64,000 bases of DNA from DTFZ01 sp964510055. GTDB taxonomy: Bacteria; Bacillota; Clostridia; Christensenellales; SZUA-584. A program made the position numbers and the translations under genes. How positions within the stretch are numbered: position 1 is the stretch's first letter; every line of letters starts with the position of its first letter. The notes beneath the pieces are model-generated. The model saw only the letters and a program-made list of their open reading frames with translations, had not been told where the DNA came from and searched no databases. This document shows positions 25,188 to 33,670 of this stretch, piece by piece. The stretch is taken from the NCBI GenBank assembly GCA_964510055.1, contig CAZDZY010000001.1, positions 1 through 64,000 on the forward strand, read 5' to 3'.

Positions 25188-28100
25188 ATGCTAAAAAAAT
25201 CGTTGTTTGTTTTGTTGATACTGGCGCTCGTGCTGGTAATGTTTTTACCTGCGACCTCGCTGGCGGACGACCCCACGCAGCCTGCCGGCCAGATAACGGA
25301 ATCGCCGGCTGCGGATAAACCGGATCTGACCAAGTTTATAGGCGACCCGGAAAGCGCGGAAGATATGGGCTCTCCCGATGAGGGCAGCGTATCAACGCTT
25401 GCGCTGACGGCAGTCGGTCCGTCGAAGTATACAAAGTCACTGCATTATGACCCAGATTATGATGTTTATTGGCTTGACATAGTATACCAAGCTCCGGCAT
25501 CGGGGTTATATGCGTTTCAGGGTCTAGGTTCCCAGGACACCGATATTCTGATCGGATATTATGGAGATGATCGTGCTTTTGCGGTAGATAACAGCGATTA
25601 TCCTTTTGTATTAGAGTTATATCTCGAAAAAGATCAATATTACATGATTGAATTAATTAACTGGGAAGGTTCCTCATGTACCTATCTGTTTTCTTCTCCC
25701 AAGGCACTCGGTACCCAGGCAATAACGATAAAATCGAACGGGTATTCAAAATCCTGGATCCAGGATTTCACTTTCAATGTACCTTTGTATGGGCTTTACG
25801 CCCTGCATTTTACTTGCCCGGCAAGCTGCTCGTATTATGCAACTGTTTTCAGGCCCAACGGCTCCGGCGGTTTAGAGACTGTCTTCAGCTCCGGGACTGT
25901 ATCTTCGGAATATTATACAACTATGATATTGCTTAATGAGGGTGAGTATTATATATCCTGTTTGTTGAACAACAATGTCTCTGCCTCTTATACGTATACG
26001 ATCGGAATGGATACTTCGATGATCGAAACAACGGGAGGAATGGTCAACAGCATAACATATACGCGTACTATCGGCCCGAACGATACGTTTACAAGCCATA
26101 ACTTCATTCCTGAAACGACCGGCGTCTACAGGTTCGCCTGCGACCGCACGGACGCAAAGCTGACTATCATCGACGATGCGGGTAACGTCATAATCAATAA
26201 CGCAGCTTTATATGCGGATATCCCGCTGGAGAGCGGTGAACTCGCGCCAAACTATTATGTCTATTTCACGACGCCTGCAAGCACCGCGACGCGTTATATA
26301 AACTACTCCGCGACGCTTCTCTCCCCCGATTCCACGCTTTGGAGCCTTGGAGCTTCTACGGGCGAAATTTCGCCCGACTGGGGCACCGAGCCGACTAACG
26401 AATATAGGCTGGACGTTAACCCCGACGAGTGCACCAGCCTTACGTTTGAGCCTGTGCCCAATGCTCCGGGCGGAACTATGATGATAAACGGGACGGTACG
26501 CAGCAGTTTTACCATACCGGTGACCGCGGGCATGGAACCGCAGACTGTATACATCGATTACACCGCGCCCGATGGAGTTGAGACTACTTCTTACATTGTA
26601 TTCGTGCACCCCTTATCGGTAGAGTGTTCGCTGTTAAGTATCGGCGCGCCCTTTACTTTGGGGGCAAACGGGAACGTGGCAACGGCTACGGTAACAGACA
26701 GCGGAACAACAACGCTGCCCGTAACGGCGACAGTGAGCGAAGGCGCTTACTGGGAATTGGTCGGCAGTGATTTCACGACCTCGCCGGGATCGTCGATGAC
26801 GCTCACTGAAGGCCTGAACCGTGCATTTATCTGCGTATATTCTGAAAACAATAACCATTATACATTTTACCCATTGTACGTATACAAGACTTCGGAATCG
26901 GGAGTGCCGGCCATTTTCGCGTACGACTCTGGATATAATAAACTTGAAAGTGATGTTATTACCAACCAAAGCGTATATGTGTTCACGCTGGGTACGCCTG
27001 TTTTATCGGCTTCAGTGACAAAAGACGACAGCCCTGTCAGCTGGGCTGACCCGTTTACCGAGGATGGTACATATGCGGTAAACGCCACAGACGGCAACAG
27101 CCACAGCGCGGAGCCTTTCCAGTTCACGATAGACAAGACCGCGCCGGTACTTACTGTAGTCGATTCTCTCAGCACCCCCGTGGCCAACGGGGCCGTATTG
27201 AACAGGACGGTAACCGTCAGCGCTTCCGATATTACAGACATCACCTTTGCCTCGGCAAAAGACGGAGTGATATACCCATGGCCGGAAGGCGGCGATTTCA
27301 CCGAATCCGGAATATACTATATCACCGCAACCGACGACGCGGGCAACAGTTCGTCTTACGCGTTCACCATCGACTTATCGGCACCCGTTATCACGGCTGT
27401 CTGCGGCACCAGAACGCTCGAGGAAGGCGGCCACGCCAACGTCGCCGTTGTCGTATCGGTGACCGACCCCCGCCTCAGGAGCAAATCCGTAACGAAAAAC
27501 GGCGTGCGTATCTCGTGGCCTTCGGGCGGCAAATTTACTTACTCGGGCACATATATCGTCACGGCCGCTGACAGCTTTAATAATACCGATACGTTCTCGT
27601 TCACCATCGACAAGACGAAACCTTCAATAACGGCAAAGTACGCGGGCAGGTATACGCTTTATACTAACAGGTACACGAAATATGACGTCACCGTAACGGT
27701 AAAAGACACTTATCTCAATACCAAAACCGTTACAAGGGACGACGTTGCATACATATGGCCGGAGAACAACATATTCACCGAGGACGGAAAGTATGTTGTT
27801 ACAGCCGATGACATCGCCGGCAATACGTTTTCGTTCACATTCACCATCGATAAGACGCTGCCGACAATAACGGCTAAAACTACTGATACTGTTCCGATTC
27901 CGGTCCTGGACAAAGATTGCCTGAACGCCAACGTTGAAGTAACGGTCTCCGATACGAACCTATACGGTAAATACGTTAAAAAGAATGGCCGCAGCATGAG
28001 GTGGCCTTCGTTGGATACATTCACCGCTTCGGGCAGCTATGTTGTGACCGCTAAAGATAAAGCCGGCAACGTAAGCACGTTCGCGTTCGTTATCGACAAG

Positions 28101-30101
28101 GTAAATCCCGTCATATCGGTAAAGACCACTTCGGGCTCTACCGTGTACAGCGGGCGCACGACCAAATACGACGTATATGTCAATATCATCGACCGGAACC
28201 CCAACGTAAAGACGGCAATGCTGGAAGGCGTACCTATCGACTGGCCGTTGAAGAACAAGTTCACACAGGAAGGCCTTTACTCCATCACTGCTACCGATTT
28301 AGCGGGCAATACCGTCTCGGCGCCATATACGTTCACGATCTATAAACCCGCGAGATTCACGGTGACCGAGTTCACTTCCCTCGACCCGGTGGCAAATAAC
28401 GGTTACGCAAACGACGAAGATGGGGTAACCATCGACTTTTACGAGCCGTTCTATGCTTCGAAGACGCTGACGAAGGACGGAGTCACGATCCCCTGGCCGG
28501 ATGATCCCAAAGCGATAACCGTAAGCGGCGCGGGAGTCTACACGGCAACGGTCAGGGATACCTTCGGATATACGTCTGTGTTTAGGTTCACTATCGACCT
28601 TACGTCTCCGCTGATCTCCGCCAGGGCTTATTCGGGCGCGGAGATCCTTGATGAAGGCTATACAAAAGAGTCGAGAATAACGGTTTCAATAAATGAAAAA
28701 TATCTTGCCTCCAAGACCGCGACGAAGAACGGCAAGAAGATAAGATGGCCTTCTTACAGCAGGTTTACGTCTGAAGGCGTCTACGTAATAACCGCTCTCG
28801 ATAAGGCGGGCAACGCCGCCGAGCCGCTCACGTTTACCATTGACCGCTCGAAGCCTGTTATAACCTGCAAGACTGTAACGGCCCAGAAGAGCATAGCAAA
28901 CAACGGCATTACCAACGACAGCGCTGTGATAACAGTAACCGACCGCCTAAGCATAATAAACACGCTGACAAAAGACGATGTTGCGATGACGTGGCCGGCA
29001 GACAATATCGTAACAGAAGAAGGGATCTATAGAATAAGTTCTGTAGATGCCCTTGGGTATACGAGTACGTTCACGTTCACCATAGATAAGACAAAGCCGG
29101 TCATAACCGCAGCAAACGCATCGGGCAGCGTATCTGAAGCAGGCTATTCGAATTCAGACGTTACGGTGACCATTACCGGTGCGGTGAAGAAGAGCGTGAC
29201 AAAAAATAATGCTGCTATCACATACCCCTCGAGCGGCGTATTTAAGGCAGCGGGAGTGTATAAGGTAACGGCTGCGGACGCGGCGGGCAATAAGCAGTAT
29301 TTTACGTTTACTATCGATAAGACGGCGCCTAGAATAACGGCAAAAGTCGGCAGCACGACCCTCGCTTCCGGTGGTTTTACTACCGGGAATGTTACTGTTA
29401 CGGTAACGGGCGCAGACGAAGTTAACGTTGACAAAGACGGCGAGGCCGGATACGGCTTCCCCGAGGGCGGAGTGTTTACCGAGCAAGGCCATTATGATAT
29501 CGAAGCCTTTGACAACGCGGGCAACAGCGCAACGATTGTATTCTATATAGACAGGACTCCCCCGGAAATAAGAGCCACCACGGACGGTTCCTTCCCCGGC
29601 GGAATAACGAACAGGTATGTTACAATATCCGCTGAAGACCCGGTATGCCCGCTGGCAAATATCACGTTCACAGCGACAAGAAACGGCGCCAGTTATCCAT
29701 TCCCCTCAGGAGGCCTTTTCACCGGGGACGGGGATTATGTGGTAACGGCCAGAGACGGCGCGGGCAGCAGCAGTACACCGTTCACGTTCACTATCGATAC
29801 GACGGTTCCTACTATACTTGCCCTCGAGATACCCTCTTCTGCTGTAGTCGGTGAAGGTTCCACAGTGACTTCACGTGTTGGCGTTTCGGTTAATGATCTC
29901 AACTTTTACTCTGTAATAATTTTGAGGAATGACGACCCGTATAAGATGAATCCTCTTATGCCGGGATTCGACGAGTCGCTGCTGTGGGATATGGATACGC
30001 CCATCCTTGAGCTTACTGCAAACGGCTCGTATGTAATATTAGTGACTGATGAAGCGGGGAACACCTCAGCGCTCACATTTACGCTAAATATTCAATACTA
30101 G
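25188..30101 (+). CDS. Large secreted protein with Ig-like repeats, 1637 aa
   Basis: Signal peptide with a long hydrophobic core (SLFVLLILALVLVMFLP) and a probable cut after ATSLA. Residues 40-370 form pre-peptidase-like beta domains; about 380-475 resemble the cadherin-like beta-sandwich; from about 600 to the end come roughly 12 Ig-like repeats of 75-90 residues, each ending FTFTIDKT(x)P and carrying WP, FT(x)xGxY and TAxDxAGN. There is no LPXTG motif, no S-layer domain and no C-terminal helix, so it is either released or held by an unseen partner. The start at 25188 follows CGGGAGGCG. Likely an adhesin or surface scaffold; the ligand is unknown. Confidence 0.88.
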   Translation: MLKKSLFVLLILALVLVMFLPATSLADDPTQPAGQITESPAADKPDLTKFIGDPESAEDMGSPDEGSVSTLALTAVGPSKYTKSLHYDPDYDVYWLDIVYQAPASGLYAFQGLGSQDTDILIGYYGDDRAFAVDNSDYPFVLELYLEKDQYYMIELINWEGSSCTYLFSSPKALGTQAITIKSNGYSKSWIQDFTFNVPLYGLYALHFTCPASCSYYATVFRPNGSGGLETVFSSGTVSSEYYTTMILLNEGEYYISCLLNNNVSASYTYTIGMDTSMIETTGGMVNSITYTRTIGPNDTFTSHNFIPETTGVYRFACDRTDAKLTIIDDAGNVIINNAALYADIPLESGELAPNYYVYFTTPASTATRYINYSATLLSPDSTLWSLGASTGEISPDWGTEPTNEYRLDVNPDECTSLTFEPVPNAPGGTMMINGTVRSSFTIPVTAGMEPQTVYIDYTAPDGVETTSYIVFVHPLSVECSLLSIGAPFTLGANGNVATATVTDSGTTTLPVTATVSEGAYWELVGSDFTTSPGSSMTLTEGLNRAFICVYSENNNHYTFYPLYVYKTSESGVPAIFAYDSGYNKLESDVITNQSVYVFTLGTPVLSASVTKDDSPVSWADPFTEDGTYAVNATDGNSHSAEPFQFTIDKTAPVLTVVDSLSTPVANGAVLNRTVTVSASDITDITFASAKDGVIYPWPEGGDFTESGIYYITATDDAGNSSSYAFTIDLSAPVITAVCGTRTLEEGGHANVAVVVSVTDPRLRSKSVTKNGVRISWPSGGKFTYSGTYIVTAADSFNNTDTFSFTIDKTKPSITAKYAGRYTLYTNRYTKYDVTVTVKDTYLNTKTVTRDDVAYIWPENNIFTEDGKYVVTADDIAGNTFSFTFTIDKTLPTITAKTTDTVPIPVLDKDCLNANVEVTVSDTNLYGKYVKKNGRSMRWPSLDTFTASGSYVVTAKDKAGNVSTFAFVIDKVNPVISVKTTSGSTVYSGRTTKYDVYVNIIDRNPNVKTAMLEGVPIDWPLKNKFTQEGLYSITATDLAGNTVSAPYTFTIYKPARFTVTEFTSLDPVANNGYANDEDGVTIDFYEPFYASKTLTKDGVTIPWPDDPKAITVSGAGVYTATVRDTFGYTSVFRFTIDLTSPLISARAYSGAEILDEGYTKESRITVSINEKYLASKTATKNGKKIRWPSYSRFTSEGVYVITALDKAGNAAEPLTFTIDRSKPVITCKTVTAQKSIANNGITNDSAVITVTDRLSIINTLTKDDVAMTWPADNIVTEEGIYRISSVDALGYTSTFTFTIDKTKPVITAANASGSVSEAGYSNSDVTVTITGAVKKSVTKNNAAITYPSSGVFKAAGVYKVTAADAAGNKQYFTFTIDKTAPRITAKVGSTTLASGGFTTGNVTVTVTGADEVNVDKDGEAGYGFPEGGVFTEQGHYDIEAFDNAGNSATIVFYIDRTPPEIRATTDGSFPGGITNRYVTISAEDPVCPLANITFTATRNGASYPFPSGGLFTGDGDYVVTARDGAGSSSTPFTFTIDTTVPTILALEIPSSAVVGEGSTVTSRVGVSVNDLNFYSVIILRNDDPYKMNPLMPGFDESLLWDMDTPILELTANGSYVILVTDEAGNTSALTFTLNIQY

Positions 30102-30114
30102 CCTCAAATCTTCA

Positions 30115-30139
30115 AACAGCCCTTCGGGGCTGTTTTTTT
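30115..30139 (+). terminator. Intrinsic terminator of the Ig-repeat gene
   Basis: AACAGCCC-TTCG-GGGCTGTT followed by TTTTT. Confidence 0.92.
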
Positions 30140-30312
30140 GTACTTATATCTTCCGGCATGATATTCATGCCGCGCTCCGTGAGCATAACATTTATACTTC
30201 ATATCATTATTTATAAGAAATATATCATCAGGGTTGTTAACGCCTGACGGAAGCCTTATAATATGGATAGAATAACATGTAATAATATCTTATCGGCCGG
30301 CCGGATACGTAT

Positions 30313-30371
30313 CTTAGAAAAGAACAAGGCCTGCTTTACCGCAAAGGGCACTGCGGTCTTACGGGCGGTAG
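30313..30371 (+). repeat. Dispersed repeat with palindromic core, copy A
   Basis: Contains AAAAGAACAAGGC, then GCTTTACCGC, a spacer and GGGCGGTA. The TACCGC/GCGGTA arms can pair. The same order recurs at 33617-33668. It lies inside a short open frame (30263-30454) that I regard as non-coding. The rest of 30140-30517 shows no gene. Confidence 0.55.
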
Positions 30372-30517
30372 AATCGTTATATCACTGTATAAATAACCAT
30401 TTTTATGTAACTATATGCATGTATAATAGTTATTTTGATATTTATGTTGCATAATTATACGATTTGTATTATAATCGCTCTATAATAATGATTATATTAA
30501 TTAAGGAGAGATATAAA

Positions 30518-31282
30518 ATGAAAAAGACAAATGTATTGCATATGATAATCGCGGCCGCCCTTATACTCGGCCTTGTATTCTCGTTTGCCGCCTGCGGGCA
30601 GCCGGCAGCTACAACAGATAAGCCAAAATTGATAATGGCTACAAACGCTCAGTTCCCGCCGTATGAATATTATGACGGAGATAAAATCGTAGGGATCGAC
30701 GCTGAGATAGCCCAGGCAATTGCGGATAAGCTCGGTATGACTCTTGAGATACAGGATATGGAGTTCGATTCTATAATCTCCTCTGTTGCTAGCGGGAAAG
30801 CCGACATCGGAGTCGCAGGCATAACGGCGTCGGAAGACAGGAAGCTTACCGTAAACTTCTCGACCTCATATGCTACTGGCAAGCAGGTTATTATTGTCAA
30901 GGAAGACTCAACCATAGCCGGCCCAGATGATCTTAAGGGAAAGCTTATAGGCGTTCAGCTCAGCACCACAGGCGATATCTACTGCTCAGACGACTACGGT
31001 GAAGACTCCATGAGGCGCTTCAACAACGGCGCCGAAGCAGTTTTAGCTCTTACTCAGGGTAAGATAGATGCGGTCGTAATCGATAACGAACCCGCTAAAG
31101 TATACGTTCAGCAGAATCCGGGCCTTAAGATACTTGAGACCGAATATATAACGGAAAACTACGCTATCGAAGTTGCAAAAGAAAACACGGAACTTCTGGG
31201 TAAGATCAATGACGCTTTAGCCGCGCTGCAAAATGACGGCACGCTTAAATCGATCGTAGATAAATATATAAAAGCAAACTAA
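30518..31282 (+). CDS. Amino acid ABC transporter substrate-binding lipoprotein, 254 aa
   Basis: Extracytoplasmic receptor of a polar amino acid importer. Signal sequence with lipobox FAAC at about residue 26, then a family 3 periplasmic-binding fold: TNAQFPPYEYYDGDKIVGIDAEIAQ is the classic N-lobe start and GVAGITASEDRKLTVNFS a hinge-side stretch. TTAAGGAGAG precedes the ATG at 30518. Permease and ATPase follow, behind a hairpin that would lower their expression relative to the binding protein. The exact amino acid cannot be read. Confidence 0.93.
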   Translation: MKKTNVLHMIIAAALILGLVFSFAACGQPAATTDKPKLIMATNAQFPPYEYYDGDKIVGIDAEIAQAIADKLGMTLEIQDMEFDSIISSVASGKADIGVAGITASEDRKLTVNFSTSYATGKQVIIVKEDSTIAGPDDLKGKLIGVQLSTTGDIYCSDDYGEDSMRRFNNGAEAVLALTQGKIDAVVIDNEPAKVYVQQNPGLKILETEYITENYAIEVAKENTELLGKINDALAALQNDGTLKSIVDKYIKAN

Positions 31283-31361
31283 ATCGTTGACAAAAGCCAC
31301 ATACGCTGATACTTTTAATGAGTCAGAGCGGTGTTAATAAAAAGACCGGGTTAAGTACTTA

Positions 31362-31386
31362 AGAGCTGCCGCACGGCGGCTCTTTT
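31362..31386 (+). terminator. Intercistronic attenuating hairpin in the ABC importer operon
   Basis: AGAGCTGCCG/CGGCGGCTCT stem followed by TTTT, between the binding-protein gene and the permease gene. Confidence 0.7.
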
Positions 31387-31407
31387 CAATTTGAAAGGAG
31401 GGTTATC

Positions 31408-32109
31408 ATGTCTGGGTGGTGGCAGGATCTTGTCGCAAGATTTACAAACGACTTTATTAAAGACGACAGATGGCGTTATCTGCTTAATGGTTTCATAGTA
31501 ACTATCGAGATTACACTGGCCGCTGTCGTGATCGGAATCGCGCTGGGGTTCATCGTTGCTATAGTGCGCTCAACATATGAGAAAACAGGCAGACATAAAA
31601 TTGCAAATGCAATTTGTCAGTTTTATCTGACCGTGATACGCGGCACGCCCGTTCTCGTGCAGCTTATAATTATTTACTTTATAGTTTTCGCCACCGTCAA
31701 TATCAGCCCTGTAATAGTTGCGATAATAGCTTTCGGCATAAACTCGGGAGCATACGTAGCGGAGATATTCCGCAGCGGCATAATATCTATAGATAACGGG
31801 CAATTTGAGGCGGGCAGAAGCCTTGGATTCAGCTATAACCAAACTATGTGGACCATAATAATGCCGCAGGCGGTAAGAAACGTTATACCCGCGCTGCTTA
31901 ATGAGGCCATTACACTGCTAAAGGAAACCTCTTTGGTAGGTTATATTGCTTTGCAGGATGTAACAAGGGGCGCGATGATAATCCGCGGCGTTACATTCGA
32001 CCCTTATTTGCCATTTATAGCGCTCGCACTGATATACCTCGCGGTCGTTATTCCGCTTTCGGCGGGAGTCCGCCGCCTTGAAAGGAGGCTGAACCGCAAT
32101 GGACGCTGA
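31408..32109 (+). CDS. Amino acid ABC transporter permease, 233 aa
   Basis: HisM/GlnP-type inner membrane subunit with about five helices. The EAA loop that contacts the ATPase is EAGRSLGFSYNQTMWTIIMPQA; the N-terminal region has the GFIVTIEITLAAVVIGIALG helix. AAAGGAGGG precedes the ATG. It overlaps the ATPase gene by 11 nt. Confidence 0.93.
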   Translation: MSGWWQDLVARFTNDFIKDDRWRYLLNGFIVTIEITLAAVVIGIALGFIVAIVRSTYEKTGRHKIANAICQFYLTVIRGTPVLVQLIIIYFIVFATVNISPVIVAIIAFGINSGAYVAEIFRSGIISIDNGQFEAGRSLGFSYNQTMWTIIMPQAVRNVIPALLNEAITLLKETSLVGYIALQDVTRGAMIIRGVTFDPYLPFIALALIYLAVVIPLSAGVRRLERRLNRNGR

Positions 32110-32845
32110 CTCAATGGACATATTGATAAAAACAGAAGGCCTCGAAAAATATTTCGGTTCTATCAAAGCCCTTGACGGTATAGACTGCGAGATACGCAAA
32201 GGCGACGTCACCGTCGTCATAGGCCCGTCGGGTTCGGGTAAATCCACGTTCCTCCGGTGCCTCAACCTGCTTGAGATGCCTACAGGCGGAAAGATATATT
32301 TCGAAGGCGTCGATATAACCGACCCGAAAGTGGATATCAACCTGCATCGCCGCAAGATGGGCATGGTATTCCAGCAGTTCAATCTTTTCCCGCATATGAA
32401 GGTGCTCCGCAACATGACTATAGCGCCGATAAAACTGCTCAAAGTCCCCGAGGAAAAAGCTAACGAAGACGCCATGGCGCTGCTTCGCCGCGTAGGCCTC
32501 GCCGACCGGGCGGACGCTTACCCCTCGCAGCTCTCGGGCGGGCAGAAACAGAGGATAGCGATAGTACGCGCGCTAGCCATGAACCCGGACGTAATGCTGT
32601 TCGACGAGCCCACCAGCGCACTCGATCCCGAGATGGTCGGCGAAGTGCTCGACGTCATGAAGTCGCTCGCGCAGGGAGGAATGACCATGGTCGTCGTAAC
32701 GCACGAGATGGGCTTCGCCCGCGAGGTGGGCAAGCGCGTCATATTCATGGATGAAGGAAGGATAGTGGAAGAGAATACCCCCGCCGGGTTGTTCGAGAAC
32801 CCGAAAAGCGAGCGGCTCAAAAGCTTCCTTGCGAAAGTACTGTAA
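32099..32845 (+). CDS. Amino acid ABC transporter ATP-binding protein, 248 aa
   Basis: GlnQ-type ATPase. Walker A is GPSGSGKST (about residues 42-50), the signature LSGGQKQRIAI, Walker B VMLFDEPTSALDPE, and the H-loop VVVTHEMGF. The ATG at 32099 lies within the permease end behind AAAGGAGGC. It completes a full importer with the two preceding genes. Confidence 0.95.
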   Translation: MDADSMDILIKTEGLEKYFGSIKALDGIDCEIRKGDVTVVIGPSGSGKSTFLRCLNLLEMPTGGKIYFEGVDITDPKVDINLHRRKMGMVFQQFNLFPHMKVLRNMTIAPIKLLKVPEEKANEDAMALLRRVGLADRADAYPSQLSGGQKQRIAIVRALAMNPDVMLFDEPTSALDPEMVGEVLDVMKSLAQGGMTMVVVTHEMGFAREVGKRVIFMDEGRIVEENTPAGLFENPKSERLKSFLAKVL

Positions 32846-32867
32846 TAAAGATAATTCCCGATAAAAT

Positions 32868-32895
32868 AATAGAAGCAGCGATGCTTCTATTTCTT
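32868..32895 (+). terminator. Terminator of the ABC importer operon
   Basis: AATAGAAGCA-GCGA-TGCTTCTATT followed by TCTTT. Confidence 0.75.
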
Positions 32896-32944
32896 TATGC
32901 TGAAAATATGGCTAGTCCAATAAAAATGTTATATACTCCCCGTT

Positions 32945-33475
32945 TTAACTCTTTGGATTCTTCTTTATTTCTTCAAGTGTCTTCCAGATGACGTCCATAT
33001 CCGTAAAACAATTAGGTATTTCAATCCTTCTGCATTTTTTATAGCTGTGTATCGTCTTACCGTCCTTTAGCACATATGCGGCCTTTATATCCCCCCATAT
33101 AAGTGCAAAACCTCTCTCATGAGGTATCATTCTTTTTACACTTGTTATGCAATATATTACATAATGAACGCTACCGAACAGCGAAGAGAAGAGCTTCCTT
33201 TCTCGGTACAGCACGCAGCCCGGTACAGTAAATACGTCGCTGCCCTTATCTGTATAAAACCTTACTAAATACGGACCTGCAAGGAACAGACCCCCAAACA
33301 CAAATACTAGAATATCCACAATATCCAGTTTTCTGCCTGATAATATTAAAAATATTAGACACAGCAGCATGAAAACCGGCATTATCAGCATATAACCCAA
33401 ATTCCGGAGAAACACTTTTCTGTCAAATATATGCCTTAGCGCCTTGTCTTTTATATCCTTTGGCATTAACCCCAT
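32945..33475 (-). CDS. Membrane protein with PH-like tail, 176 aa
   Basis: Two membrane helices (about residues 24-46 and 52-74) are followed by a 100-residue soluble beta-rich domain ending in a helix (DVIWKTLEEIKK). This order is common in small bacterial proteins with a PH-like domain, but I cannot assign a family with certainty. It is convergent with the importer operon. Confidence 0.6.
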   Translation of the reverse strand: MGLMPKDIKDKALRHIFDRKVFLRNLGYMLIMPVFMLLCLIFLILSGRKLDIVDILVFVFGGLFLAGPYLVRFYTDKGSDVFTVPGCVLYRERKLFSSLFGSVHYVIYCITSVKRMIPHERGFALIWGDIKAAYVLKDGKTIHSYKKCRRIEIPNCFTDMDVIWKTLEEIKKNPKS

Positions 33476-33616
33476 ATTATGTCCTTAAATGTATAATTTA
33501 ATATTTCATTTCATTATATCACTTTTTTACGCAGAACATTTGGTTTGGTTTGTTATTCATAAAGCTTTGCAAAACAAGGACAATATAGTATCACAGCCTT
33601 TATAAATAGGCCTCGT

Positions 33617-33668
33617 CATGAAAAAGAACAAGGCGAGCTTTACCGCTAGCTCTCCGGGCGGTAAACCG
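33617..33668 (+). repeat. Dispersed repeat with palindromic core, copy B
   Basis: AAAAAGAACAAGGC, then GCTTTACCGC, then GGGCGGTAAA; the TTTACCGC/GCGGTAAA arms pair. Same order and spacing type as copy A at 30313. It could also act as a terminator-like structure after the minus-strand gene at 33671. Confidence 0.55.
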
Positions 33669-33670
33669 GT

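Noticed and set aside
30263..30454. 63-codon plus-strand ORF
   Set aside because: Covers the dispersed repeat and AT-rich spacer, has no ribosome binding site and no protein-like composition.
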